Positions 17,732-26,227 of a DNA stretch of 64,000 nt are shown piece after piece. The DNA is from Chitinophaga cymbidii (GTDB lineage: Bacteria; Bacteroidota; Bacteroidia; Chitinophagales; Chitinophagaceae). The notes under the pieces are model-generated. The model was given only the letters and a program-made list of their open reading frames with translations, made no database searches and was not told the DNA's origin. The stretch is taken from NCBI RefSeq assembly GCF_007992715.1, contig NZ_BKAU01000005.1, forward strand, positions 620,001 through 684,000, written 5' to 3'. Position 1 is the first letter of the stretch. Every line of letters begins with the position of its first letter. The translations under genes and the position numbers were made by a program.

Positions 17732-17765
17732 GAGGGGCTGACCATTAATTTTTGGTCAGCCCCTC
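17732..17765 (+). terminator. Rho-independent terminator after the double-glycine peptide
   Basis: GAGGGGCTGACC and GGTCAGCCCCTC form a perfect twelve-pair stem with a ten-base AT-rich loop, followed by a T-rich tract (TTATTATATTTTA). Confidence 0.85.
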
Positions 17766-17775
17766 TTATTATATT

Positions 17776-18399
17776 TTACAGGTAAGTTAACCCCACGGGA
17801 TGTTCCTTTTCCAACGCGGCCAGCAGCGAATTGAAATCCTCATCACTATGCAGGAAATCCGTTTTGGTTGTATCTACCACCAGGGTGCGCACCGGATGTT
17901 GCCGGATGAACTGCATGTACATCTCATGCACCTTATGCAGGTATGCGTCCGGTATCTGCTGTTCATAGGCGCGGTTCCGTTTTTTGATGTTCTGCTGGAG
18001 GCGGTCCACCGGCGCGTTGAGGAAGATGAGGATGTCCGGCTGCGCCAGTTGCGGGTTGATGATGTCGAACAGCTTCTGGTAAAGGGCGAATTCATCCGCT
18101 TGGAGGTTCATCTTGGCGAACAGCAGGCTTTTGATGAAGAGGTAATCGCTGACGGTATATTGGGCGAAGAGGTCGCGGGTAGCGAGCATTTCCTTCAGCT
18201 GTTTGTAACGTTCGGCCATGAAAAAAAGCTCCAGCGGAAAGGCGTATTGCTCCGGCTGTGCGTAGAATTTGGGCAGGAAGGGGTTGTCGGCGAAGCCTTC
18301 CAGTATCAGGCGGGCTTTCAGATGCTCCGAGAGCCGCGTGGCGAGGGTAGTCTTTCCCGCGCCGATATTGCCTTCTATGGTAATGAAGCGGTATAACAT
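17776..18399 (-). CDS. Deoxynucleoside kinase
   Basis: A 207-residue P-loop kinase of the dNK/dGK-dCK-TK2 family that phosphorylates deoxynucleosides in the salvage pathway. The Walker A motif is GNIGAGKTT at residues 10-18. Family segments ILEGFADNPFLPKFYAQP (near 33-50, holding the catalytic Glu) and RNRAYEQQIPDAYLHKVHEMY (lid and following helix) are visible. Base specificity (dA, dG or other) cannot be judged from this. It lies two bases after folK and is probably co-transcribed from the folK promoter. Confidence 0.9.
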   Translation of the reverse strand: MLYRFITIEGNIGAGKTTLATRLSEHLKARLILEGFADNPFLPKFYAQPEQYAFPLELFFMAERYKQLKEMLATRDLFAQYTVSDYLFIKSLLFAKMNLQADEFALYQKLFDIINPQLAQPDILIFLNAPVDRLQQNIKKRNRAYEQQIPDAYLHKVHEMYMQFIRQHPVRTLVVDTTKTDFLHSDEDFNSLLAALEKEHPVGLTYL

Positions 18400-18401
18400 G
18401 A

Positions 18402-18896
18402 TTAGTGGGCTGCGGCCGCGAATTTATGCACGGGCAGGGGATCCGGACAAGCGTCCAGCAACTGGTTAACAGTGAGTTGCAGGATGGGGTGCATCCAGTC
18501 CGGCGCGATCTCATTCAGCGGCGCCAGCACAAAACGGCGGTGCTGCATCCGGGGATGCGGTACTTTTAGCTGTGGCAGGGTAATGACCTCCTGGTTAAAG
18601 AAGATCAGGTCGATGTCGATCACCCGGGCGCCCCATTTCTGACGGCGTACCCGCCCGATCTCTTTTTCCACGTTCAGCAATATTTCCAGCAGTGCGGGCG
18701 CGCTCAGTTCCGTTTCCAGCCGGAGGGCCTGGTTCAGGTAATCCGGTTGCTGCACGTCCCCCCAGGGAGCCGTTTCATACAATGCGGATTCCGCCGTGAT
18801 GCGCCCTGTGCGCGCGGCAATGAGCAAAGCCGCCTGCTGCAGGTACTTTGGCCTGTCCCCGATATTGCCACCTATAAGTAATATTGCTGTATTCAT
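18402..18896 (-). CDS. folK: 2-amino-4-hydroxy-6-hydroxymethyldihydropteridine diphosphokinase
   Basis: A 164-residue HPPK of folate synthesis, which transfers pyrophosphate from ATP to 6-hydroxymethyl-dihydropterin. It shows the opening LLIGGNIGDRPKYLQQA, the ETAPWG segment, the substrate/metal motif ARVIDIDLIFF and the ending PHPRMQHRRFVLAPLNEIAP. The open frame extends upstream to 18992, but the true start is the ATG at 18896, directly before the fold and 15 bases downstream of an exact -7 box. Confidence 0.95.
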   Translation of the reverse strand: MNTAILLIGGNIGDRPKYLQQAALLIAARTGRITAESALYETAPWGDVQQPDYLNQALRLETELSAPALLEILLNVEKEIGRVRRQKWGARVIDIDLIFFNQEVITLPQLKVPHPRMQHRRFVLAPLNEIAPDWMHPILQLTVNQLLDACPDPLPVHKFAAAAH

Positions 18897-18910
18897 GTAT
18901 TTTGACGGCC

Positions 18911-18918
18911 CAAAAGTA
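18911..18918 (-). promoter_or_regulatory. Bacteroidota -7 box for folK-deoxynucleoside kinase
   Basis: On the minus strand TACTTTTG matches TAnnTTTG. It lies back-to-back, 11 bases from the sppA -7 box. Confidence 0.6.
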
Positions 18919-18929
18919 GCCATATTCCT

Positions 18930-18937
18930 TATTTTTG
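18930..18937 (+). promoter_or_regulatory. Bacteroidota -7 box for sppA
   Basis: TATTTTTG matches TAnnTTTG and would give a 5' leader of about 90 bases before the sppA ATG at 19032. Confidence 0.55.
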
Positions 18938-19031
18938 GAAAAATTATTCGTTTTTGGGCAAATGGCCGGGGTTCCTTAAAACAGCTTTTCATCCACCGGC
19001 CGTTACCCGGATAATAAACTAATCAAATAAC

Positions 19032-20783
19032 ATGCGCAGTTTTCTCAAGTTTTTCTTCGCTTCCTTTGTGGCCCTCATTGTTTTCTCCATTATCGGCTTC
19101 TTTTTCATGCTGATGATGATCGGCCGGTTGGCCACTGCCGAAAAAGTGGTGATCGGCGCCAACGGCGTGCTGGTGGTGGATATCAGCCAGTCATTCAATG
19201 AACAGCGCATCAACGACCCGTTCAGAAGCTATTACAGCGATGAACCCGGCCAGGTGCCCGGTCTGTACGACGCCGTACGCCTGATCAAAAAAGCAGCTAA
19301 CGACGATAATATCAAAGGCATCTACCTGAAAACGGACGGTAACGGCAACGGCTATGCGTCCAGCGAAGAGCTGTATAAAGCGGTCATCGAATTCAGAAAG
19401 AGCAAGAAATTCGTATATGCATATGCGGAAGTAATGCCGCAAAGCGCCTACGGCATTGCCGTAGCGGCGGATAAAGTGTACCTGAACCCCAAAGGCGCGG
19501 TGGACTTTTCCGGCTATTCCCTCACCATGCTGTACCTGAAAGGCACCCTGGAAAAACTGGAAATACAGCCGCAGATATTCTACAACGGTAAATTCAAAAG
19601 CGCCACCGAACCGCTGCGCGAAACAAAGATGACGGAAGCGAACCGCATCCAGACCACCGCTTTTCTCAACGAACTCTACGGCAATTTTCTCCAGAAAGTA
19701 TCCAGAGCCAGAGGCATCGACACCGCCACGCTGCACCAGTACGCCAACGAAGGCAGCATCCAGTTCCCGGAAGATGCGCTGCGGTACAAGCTCGTAGATG
19801 GACTGAAGTATGACGACGAAGTGATGGACGAGATCAAGCGCAGCCTCAACCTGAAAGGAGAGGAGAAAGTGAACTTCGTTTCGCTTGGCCGGTACGACAA
19901 AGCGGAAGGTTTCTCCGACGCCTCCGGCAACATCGCGCTCATCTATGCGCAGGGAGATATCGTAGGCGGCAGCAGCGAGAACGAAACAACCATCGCCAGC
20001 GAAACCTACATCAAGATCATCCGGGAAGCGCGGCAGGATAAAGATATCAAGGCCATCGTGTTCCGCGTGAACTCACCCGGCGGCAGTGCGCTGGCTTCCG
20101 AAGGCATCTGGCGCGAACTCTCACTGGCGCGCAGAAGCAAGCCGGTGATCGTATCGATGGGCGACTATGCTGCATCCGGCGGTTACTATATTTCCTGCAT
20201 GGCGGATTCTATTTATGCGGAACCTACCACATTGACCGGCTCCATCGGCGTATTTGCCGTATTGCCGAACATGCAGGGCTTCTTCAACAACAAACTCGGC
20301 GTTACGTTCGACAATGTGAAAACCGCACAGTACGCAGACCTCGGCGGCACCCATCGCCCGCTTACAGAAAAAGAAAAAGTGATCATCCAGCGGTCGGTAG
20401 ACAGCATCTACGTTACCTTCAAAGACCGTGTAGTGGCCGGCCGCAAGCTGAGCGCCGAAGTGGTGGACAGCATTTCACAGGGCCGGGTATGGACGGGATT
20501 ACAGGCACAGAAGCTTGGCCTGGTAGACCGCCTCGGCGGCATCTCCGACGCCCTTGCCTGCGCGGCGCGCATGGCCAATCTGCCTGAAACTAACGTTGTC
20601 GCCTACCCGAAACCGGTGAATCCCTACGAAAAGCTGCTCCGCAATCTCGGTGGCGAGATCCGCACCAGCATGGTAAAGGAAGAGCTGGGCGAACAATATC
20701 ATTTCTACCAGGTGCTGAAAGGATTGAAACGTATCACCGGCGGTGTACAGGCCAAACTGCCCTGCGATTTTATCATCCAGTAA
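19032..20783 (+). CDS. sppA: Signal peptide peptidase SppA, 67K type
   Basis: A 583-residue membrane-anchored serine protease that degrades cleaved signal peptides. It has one N-terminal membrane segment (about residues 7-31) and two tandem ClpP-like domains, as in the 67K form. The Ser/Lys dyad is visible: Lys189 in NGKFKSATEP of the first domain and Ser382 in DYAASGGYYIS of the second. The flanking NSPGGS and TLTGSIGVF segments are also typical. The length is as expected. A lipoprotein gene follows after 48 bases and may be co-transcribed. Confidence 0.95.
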   Translation: MRSFLKFFFASFVALIVFSIIGFFFMLMMIGRLATAEKVVIGANGVLVVDISQSFNEQRINDPFRSYYSDEPGQVPGLYDAVRLIKKAANDDNIKGIYLKTDGNGNGYASSEELYKAVIEFRKSKKFVYAYAEVMPQSAYGIAVAADKVYLNPKGAVDFSGYSLTMLYLKGTLEKLEIQPQIFYNGKFKSATEPLRETKMTEANRIQTTAFLNELYGNFLQKVSRARGIDTATLHQYANEGSIQFPEDALRYKLVDGLKYDDEVMDEIKRSLNLKGEEKVNFVSLGRYDKAEGFSDASGNIALIYAQGDIVGGSSENETTIASETYIKIIREARQDKDIKAIVFRVNSPGGSALASEGIWRELSLARRSKPVIVSMGDYAASGGYYISCMADSIYAEPTTLTGSIGVFAVLPNMQGFFNNKLGVTFDNVKTAQYADLGGTHRPLTEKEKVIIQRSVDSIYVTFKDRVVAGRKLSAEVVDSISQGRVWTGLQAQKLGLVDRLGGISDALACAARMANLPETNVVAYPKPVNPYEKLLRNLGGEIRTSMVKEELGEQYHFYQVLKGLKRITGGVQAKLPCDFIIQ

Positions 20784-20831
20784 TGAACGTACTGAAACCA
20801 CCCGCATAAAAACAATGAGCATTATCCGCCT

Positions 20832-21572
20832 ATGAAGCATCTTTTCCTGCCCGCGTTATTCGTGATGTCTGCCGCCTGCCAGCAGCCGGCTACTCCGCAG
20901 GTACAGCAACTTTCCGGGGACTCCCTGCCGCCGGAGCCGGTTAAAAGCAATGTGCAGGTGGTGCTGACGGAACTGGATACCATTACCATCGGCGGGCAAT
21001 TATATGACATTGAAGACGCCAGCCAGGAAGAGTTTGATGCGATTCCCGGTATGCTGGCGGACACCAGTGAAACACGCACGATCGCGAAAGCGGAAGGACT
21101 GGTGGAACGCCGCGGCGATTCGCTGGTTTTCAGGCTGGACAACGGGCAGGAAAAAACGCTGGTGAACAATCTTTCCGATAATGATGATTATGCGGAATAC
21201 CATTATCAGGGCTACATCCCCCAACTGCGGCACTGGGTCGTATACAACGGCGGCTACGAATGGTTCTCTTACGATCTCGTCAGCAAATCCGACGGCAAAA
21301 TGCTAAGCACCATCGGCATCCCGCAGCTGTCGCCGGACGGAAAACATTTCATTTGCAGCAATTCAGACCTGATCGCGGGATTTACCGAAAACGGGTTTGA
21401 GCTGTACGAATACCGGCAGGGGAAGATATTCCTCGTGCAAAGCAGGCAGCTGAACAAATGGGGGCCTGTGGCCATCAAGTGGAAGCATGCCGGTCAGCTG
21501 TTGGCCAATATGATCATTGTTAACCAGGATATGGAAGAAAGCACCCGCTATGTAAGGCTAACGCCAAGGTAA
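20832..21572 (+). CDS. Putative lipoprotein of unknown function
   Basis: A 246-residue protein whose start MKHLFLPALFVMSAAC gives a lipobox with the lipidated Cys at residue 16, followed by a Pro/Gln-rich linker. The mature part contains repeated short beta segments (GQLYDIEDASQEEFDAIPG, HWVVYNGGYEWFSYDLVS, IPQLSPDGKHFICSNSD) that suggest a partial beta-propeller. I do not recognise a named family. It follows sppA on the same strand. Confidence 0.75.
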   Translation: MKHLFLPALFVMSAACQQPATPQVQQLSGDSLPPEPVKSNVQVVLTELDTITIGGQLYDIEDASQEEFDAIPGMLADTSETRTIAKAEGLVERRGDSLVFRLDNGQEKTLVNNLSDNDDYAEYHYQGYIPQLRHWVVYNGGYEWFSYDLVSKSDGKMLSTIGIPQLSPDGKHFICSNSDLIAGFTENGFELYEYRQGKIFLVQSRQLNKWGPVAIKWKHAGQLLANMIIVNQDMEESTRYVRLTPR

Positions 21573-21617
21573 GAAGCATACCGTCAACCTCCATGCTGCG
21601 TCATCTGCTGACACCTG

Positions 21618-21956
21618 TCAACCTTCATCCGTATATACCGGATCACGCTCATCGCTCGTCATGCGGATCACCTGGTTGTGATTCTCGTCCACGATCTGCT
21701 GCGCCTGCAAACGCAGACGGCGCAGTCCGTCCGCCAGCGCTTCCATGCTTTTTTCCGCTGCCGCCGCAATCTCGTTGTGCTGGCGGATCACCATCGTAAG
21801 CCGTTTGATGTGCTCGTTCACCACATTACAAATGATCTGTGAGGCGCTGAAAGCTTCAAATTCCTGCAGGGAAGCAAGAATGCTGTCATAACAGGTACAC
21901 ATCTTCTCCAGCGCATTGTTCTCCATCGAGCCGTTGGAAGTTTGTTGTTCGCTCAT
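21618..21956 (-). CDS. Small helical protein of unknown function (112 aa)
   Basis: Predicted to be mostly alpha-helical with heptad-like spacing (CNVVNEHIKRLTMVIRQHNE, then KSMEALADGLRRLRLQ), suggesting a short coiled coil. It has no signal peptide or membrane segment, and three cysteines. I recognise no family. The frame is accepted because it fills a space with no competing gene and its amino-acid composition is natural. Its 3' end converges on the lipoprotein at 20832 with 45 bases between them. Confidence 0.6.
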   Translation of the reverse strand: MSEQQTSNGSMENNALEKMCTCYDSILASLQEFEAFSASQIICNVVNEHIKRLTMVIRQHNEIAAAAEKSMEALADGLRRLRLQAQQIVDENHNQVIRMTSDERDPVYTDEG

Positions 21957-22158
21957 ACCAGTTCAGATTTTGCAGTTGCGCCGTTTGGGACGGCAAATTG
22001 GTTGATCTTATGCCCGCAACATAAATAAATCCATCAAATCCACTGATTTTTAATTTGTTAATCACCGGTTAAAAACTTTTTATAAAACAAGGGTAACAAA
22101 ACTTCCCGCATGTTGATATTCCTTCAAACACACAACCCTTCATTAAAACGAATATCTC

Positions 22159-23112
22159 ATGAAAACGACCAAATTATTTGTAACAATGATAGCCGCCGCA
22201 TCCTGCTTTTACGCCTGTAAAAAGAACGATGCGCCGCCGCCGGAAGATCAGATCAAAAATACCCGCGACTTCATTGAAAAAGCCGGGCCGCAGATACAGT
22301 CGTTCACCTTCTCAACGGCCGATCTCCCCAAAACCGTTACATTGAAAGGCGGCGTGAAGATCACTTTCCCCGCCGGCGCTTTTCAGCAAAACGGCGAAGC
22401 GGTAACGGGCAATGTAACGGTGGAAGCGATCGAGTTGCTGAAACGCAGCCAGCTGGTAATGGCAGGCGTGAATACGAACCACATCTCCGGCATGCCCTTG
22501 CAATCAGACGGCTCGCTGTTCCTGGATGTTAAAAGCGGCGGTCAGAGCGTGGACGCGGAACTGAAAGTGCCGGTGCGCATTGAAATGCCTACGGACCGCG
22601 ATGGCTTCACGCAGTTGTGGATAGGCGCGGATACCGTGCAGGGCAACCAGTTTGCATGGCAGAACCCCCGCCAGGGCGCGCAAAGAGAAGTGAAAGTGGA
22701 CAATTTCGTTTTTGCTTTCGACTTCGGTGAGCTGGGCTGGGTGAACTGCGATATTTTCTGGAACATGAGCAATCCCAAAACCACCATGAAAGTGAGCGTG
22801 CCCAACAATCCCGGTACCATGGCCAATTTCCGCGCGATGGAAGGCGAAACCTATGTGTTCTTCATCGCAAAAGGCGATAACGTGGTGGCGCAGCTGTACA
22901 CGCCCGATGGTGAGAACCAGGTGAAGAGCTACGACAATGCCATGCCCGTAGGCGCGGAAGGACGGCTCATTTCTTTCTCCATCAAAGACGGCAAATATTA
23001 TTTCGCTAAAAAAGATATTACTATCACTGAAAACCAGGTGGAAGCGCTGACCCTCGCTGAAACCACGGAGAGCGCTGTACAGACAGAGATCACCGCGCTC
23101 GACGGCTTTTAA
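22159..23112 (+). CDS. Putative surface/periplasmic lipoprotein (317 aa)
   Basis: The signal peptide MKTTKLFVTMIAAASCFYAC ends in a lipobox with Cys20, followed by KKNDAPPPE, a common linker in Bacteroidota lipoproteins. Residues about 60-130 (KGGVKITFPAGAFQQNGEAV, then GNVTVEAIELLKRSQLVMAG) resemble a beta-sandwich seen in cell-surface lipoproteins of this phylum (ZU5-like appearance). The middle is Trp/Asn-rich (GWVNCDIFWNMSNP). Function unknown. A terminator-like stem follows at 23141. Confidence 0.75.
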   Translation: MKTTKLFVTMIAAASCFYACKKNDAPPPEDQIKNTRDFIEKAGPQIQSFTFSTADLPKTVTLKGGVKITFPAGAFQQNGEAVTGNVTVEAIELLKRSQLVMAGVNTNHISGMPLQSDGSLFLDVKSGGQSVDAELKVPVRIEMPTDRDGFTQLWIGADTVQGNQFAWQNPRQGAQREVKVDNFVFAFDFGELGWVNCDIFWNMSNPKTTMKVSVPNNPGTMANFRAMEGETYVFFIAKGDNVVAQLYTPDGENQVKSYDNAMPVGAEGRLISFSIKDGKYYFAKKDITITENQVEALTLAETTESAVQTEITALDGF

Positions 23113-23140
23113 GTTTCTCTCCCCCAGAACATGGATAGAA

Positions 23141-23169
23141 AGCCTCCCGGCCACAGCGCCGCGGGGGCT
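23141..23169 (+). terminator. Probable rho-independent terminator
   Basis: AGCCTCCCGGC and GCCGCGGGGGCT pair with one bulge and one G-T pair around a six-base loop, followed by TTT. Confidence 0.55.
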
Positions 23170-23243
23170 TTTCCTGTTACGCCGGAATTCGTAGTTGTTT
23201 ATTTGCGTCGGAATGCTAGTTTTACACCCTTTAAGACAGACGT

Positions 23244-24335
23244 ATGGCAGTTAAGTATAATCAGTGGAAAGCAATGTGGGCGATCACGAAGGCGAGCATC
23301 CGCGGTATGTTCCGCAGTCCTTCCGCCGTGGTGTTCAGTTTCGCTTTCCCGCTGGTGTTCATACTCGTGTTCGGCTTCATCGGCGGGAGGGGAGTTTCAG
23401 CGAAAATAGGCATCGATACAGGTTCTGATACGCTCAATCCTGTTTACAAGGCCCTGAAGAACAGCGGCAACATCCGCATCGCCAATGGGCTTTCGCAGGT
23501 GGAAATGGAGGATGAGCTGCGCAAGGGCCGTTTGACGGCGATCGTGAAGATCGATACGGTGGATGCGGTGTCCAAATATGATGTGCATGTGAAAACGTCT
23601 TCCGCCAGCGGTGAAAGCGCCGGCATTCTGTTCAACGTGCTGTATAGTGGCATCAATCAGCTGGACGACGTGCAGTTTCCACGTCCCTCCGTTGCCAGGG
23701 TGCTGCCCGAAGTGGTGCCGGGGCGGGAGTATAAGGCGATCGATTTTATTTTACCGGGACAACTGGGCTTTTCCCTGCTCAGCGCCGCCGTTTTCGGCAC
23801 GGCCTTCCTCTTCTTCAGCCTGCGGCAGACCCTGGTGCTGAAGCGCTTTTTCGCCACACCCGTGAGCCGCATGTACATCATCCTGGGAGAAGCCATCAGC
23901 CGCCTGCTGTTCCAGTCCATCGGCGCGGTGATCATCATCGGGGTAGGGTATTTCCTGTTCGGCTTCACGCTGGTGAACGGATTTATGACCTTCCTGGAAA
24001 TGTGGCTGCTTTGCCTGTTCGGGCTGATCATATTCATGGGATTCGGATTTGTGGTGAGCGGGATCGCGAAAACAGAAAGCACGATCCCGCCGCTTGCCAA
24101 TATTGTCACCCTGCCGCAGTTCCTGCTGGCGGGCACTTTCTTCTCTATCGACGTATTTCCCGCCTGGTTGCAGCCCATATGCCGGGTAATGCCGCTGACC
24201 TACCTGAACGACGCGCTCCGGAAAATAGCCTTCGAAGGGCTGCATATCTGGAACGTATGGCCGCAGCTGCTGATCATGATCGCCTGGGGAGTGGTGGTGT
24301 ACGGCGTGGCCATCAGGGTTTTCCGCTGGGAATAA
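23244..24335 (+). CDS. ABC-2 type transporter permease
   Basis: A 363-residue permease of the ABC-2 (DrrB/YhhJ-like) class. One membrane segment lies near residues 28-48, then an extracytoplasmic region of about 120 residues, then five more membrane segments between about 170 and 360. FGFVVSGIAKTESTIPPLAN and LPQFLLAGTFFSIDVFPAWLQP match the conserved ABC-2 segment. The gene has no ATP-binding partner in this window, so its ATPase must be encoded elsewhere. Substrate unknown (lipid, drug or polysaccharide export are typical). A near-match promoter box (TAGTTTTA, 23217-23224) precedes it. Confidence 0.85.
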   Translation: MAVKYNQWKAMWAITKASIRGMFRSPSAVVFSFAFPLVFILVFGFIGGRGVSAKIGIDTGSDTLNPVYKALKNSGNIRIANGLSQVEMEDELRKGRLTAIVKIDTVDAVSKYDVHVKTSSASGESAGILFNVLYSGINQLDDVQFPRPSVARVLPEVVPGREYKAIDFILPGQLGFSLLSAAVFGTAFLFFSLRQTLVLKRFFATPVSRMYIILGEAISRLLFQSIGAVIIIGVGYFLFGFTLVNGFMTFLEMWLLCLFGLIIFMGFGFVVSGIAKTESTIPPLANIVTLPQFLLAGTFFSIDVFPAWLQPICRVMPLTYLNDALRKIAFEGLHIWNVWPQLLIMIAWGVVVYGVAIRVFRWE

Positions 24336-24391
24336 ATGCTGGAAAATTCAGGGAATAGGCGTATCTTTTATGTCCTCTTAAACTATTCCTT

Positions 24392-24955
24392 ATGCAACAA
24401 GCCATGTTCATCATCTTAGGGGCTTTGGCAGTGTTGGTGTTGGGTCTGTTTATCATCTCCCTCTTTTTGCCATCGCGCGTTCATGTAGAGCGCAGCCTGC
24501 TCATACGAGCCCCTGCCGCACGGATCTTCATGCTGGTAAATGCCTTGCGCAACTGGCCGCAGTGGTCGCCATGGCACAGCAAAGACCCGCAAATGAAAGT
24601 GGAATTTTCAGAGAAGGATACGGGCAAGGGCGCCTGGTACCGGTGGAGAAGCCGCCGGCGCAAGGTGGGAAAGGGCAGTCTTGTTATCATCGAATCCCGC
24701 ACGAACGAATATATCGCGAATGAAATGAACCTCATGCAGCAGCGGGTTTCAAGGGGCTATTTCCGGTTTGAGCCGGCAGCGGACGGTACCCGCGTGACCT
24801 GGTGCATCGATGCTGAAATGGGACAGAATCCCGTGCGCAGGTTTATGGGAAAGATGACGGATAAATGGGTGGGGAGCGATTTTGAAAAAGGATTGCATAA
24901 CCTGAAAAGGGTTTGTGAAAAGATACAGGGCAGGGAAGCGGTGGTATATGAATAA
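24392..24955 (+). CDS. SRPBCC family protein with N-terminal membrane anchor
   Basis: A 187-residue protein with one membrane helix (about residues 5-27) followed by a START-like SRPBCC (polyketide cyclase/dehydrase) fold. RSLLIRAPAARIFMLVNALRNWPQWSPWH is the typical opening, and YFRFEPAADGTRVTW lies near the end. Such proteins bind hydrophobic ligands; the ligand is unknown. It is the first of two neighbouring copies with the same layout (the second is at 25045), which suggests an old tandem duplication. Confidence 0.82.
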   Translation: MQQAMFIILGALAVLVLGLFIISLFLPSRVHVERSLLIRAPAARIFMLVNALRNWPQWSPWHSKDPQMKVEFSEKDTGKGAWYRWRSRRRKVGKGSLVIIESRTNEYIANEMNLMQQRVSRGYFRFEPAADGTRVTWCIDAEMGQNPVRRFMGKMTDKWVGSDFEKGLHNLKRVCEKIQGREAVVYE

Positions 24956-25044
24956 CCATACTGAAAGCCTGTGCCGGGAGCATAAGCGGAAACGCCGCGA
25001 AATGCATTACCTTCGCCCTTATTTCAAATATTTCCCTTTCCGCT

Positions 25045-25593
25045 ATGCGATTGTTGAAGATGTTCCTGACCGCAGCGCTGGTTTTGATCCTGCTGGTTTT
25101 CCTGTTATCACTTCTATTTCCATCTGTGGCCCGGCTTGAAAGGTCCGGTTCCATCGATGCGCCCGTTTCCGCGGTATTCGCACAGGTCAGCGACCTGAAA
25201 ACCTGGCCGGCCTGGAACCCCTGGGACCCCGCCTACCGCACCGGCGGCGCCAGCATGCAGCAATATTCCGATCCCGCCACCGGCAAAGGCGCCTGGTTCA
25301 CTTGGAGCAACACCGCCGGCCGCAACGCCTCCGGAAGAGTGGAAATAGTAAGCGCCGACCCGCAGAAAGGCATCGAATACAATATGACCCATCCCGCCAT
25401 GAAACCCGTAAAAGGTATCATCGAGCTGAAACCCACCACCGACGGAAAAGGCACCGCCATCCTCTGGAGGCTGGAAGCAAAAGTAGGCATGACGCCCTGG
25501 TGGAAGCTTCGGGGATTTCTGATGGACCGCATGTTCGGGGAATCGATGGAAGAAGGTTTGAACAAATTGAAAACTCTTTCAGAGAATTACTGA
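25045..25593 (+). CDS. SRPBCC family protein with N-terminal membrane anchor (second copy)
   Basis: A 182-residue paralogue of the gene at 24392: a membrane helix (about residues 5-26), then the SRPBCC fold with RSGSIDAPVSAVFAQVSDLK, WPAWNPWDP and DPATGKGAWFTWSN, which aligns with DTGKGAWYRWRS of the first copy. The shared anchor, Trp-Pro motif and GKGAW motif show common descent, although overall identity is low. A near-match promoter box (TACCTTCG, 25008-25015) may allow separate expression. Confidence 0.82.
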   Translation: MRLLKMFLTAALVLILLVFLLSLLFPSVARLERSGSIDAPVSAVFAQVSDLKTWPAWNPWDPAYRTGGASMQQYSDPATGKGAWFTWSNTAGRNASGRVEIVSADPQKGIEYNMTHPAMKPVKGIIELKPTTDGKGTAILWRLEAKVGMTPWWKLRGFLMDRMFGESMEEGLNKLKTLSENY

Positions 25594-25672
25594 TTTTGTT
25601 ACAAGTGGTACAGTAATTGTGAAGAGAACGGCGTAATTTCCCTTTTCAATCAAACAAATCAAATCCTATTTT

Positions 25673-26170
25673 ATGAAACGCATGTTAATGGGCCTGGCCC
25701 TCATCTTTGCAACGAGCGCTGTATTCGCACAGCAAAATCCTCCCAAAAGCCCGCGTGTGACTGCGGAAGGAGAAAATGTTGAAGTAGCCTATGGCCAGCC
25801 TTCCAAAAGAGGCCGCGTGATCTTCCCTGATCTGGAAGCCTATGGCAAAGTATGGCGCACCGGGGCTAACAAGTCAACCGATATCACCTTCAAGAAAGAC
25901 GCCACCTTCGGCGGCAAAAAAGTGAAAGCAGGGACCTATTCTCTGTTCACCATCCCCGGCGAAAAGGAATGGACCGTTATTCTGAACAGCGTGACTGGTC
26001 AGCCCGGCGCATATGACTACGAAAAGAATAAGGACAAAAACGTAGCTGAAGTAAAAGTGCCCGCGGACAATAACGCTCCCGAGGCGGAAAAACTCACCTT
26101 CTCTTTCCCGAAAGGGCAGATGGTGATCCACTGGGACAAAACCCGCGTGGCAGTGCCGCTCACGTTCTAG
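25673..26170 (+). CDS. DUF2911 family exported protein
   Basis: A 165-residue protein with a signal peptide (MKRMLMGLALIFATSAVFAQ). The mature part has the DUF2911 hallmarks VEVAYGQPSKRGRVIF, YGKVWRTGANKSTDITF, and KAGTYSLFTIPGEKEWTVILN. The family is widespread in Bacteroidota, often in several copies, and its function is unknown. It forms its own unit, ended by a strong terminator shared with the convergent bioA. Confidence 0.92.
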   Translation: MKRMLMGLALIFATSAVFAQQNPPKSPRVTAEGENVEVAYGQPSKRGRVIFPDLEAYGKVWRTGANKSTDITFKKDATFGGKKVKAGTYSLFTIPGEKEWTVILNSVTGQPGAYDYEKNKDKNVAEVKVPADNNAPEAEKLTFSFPKGQMVIHWDKTRVAVPLTF

Positions 26171-26193
26171 CAGAAGCCTGAATGAATTAAAAA

Positions 26194-26220
26194 CGGGATG
26201 CATCACACCGGTGCATCCCG
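26194..26220. terminator. Bidirectional rho-independent terminator
   Basis: CGGGATGCA, a nine-base loop and TGCATCCCG form a perfect nine-pair stem with A5 before it and T5 after it, between the DUF2911 gene and bioA. Confidence 0.88.
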
Positions 26221-26227
26221 TTTTTGT

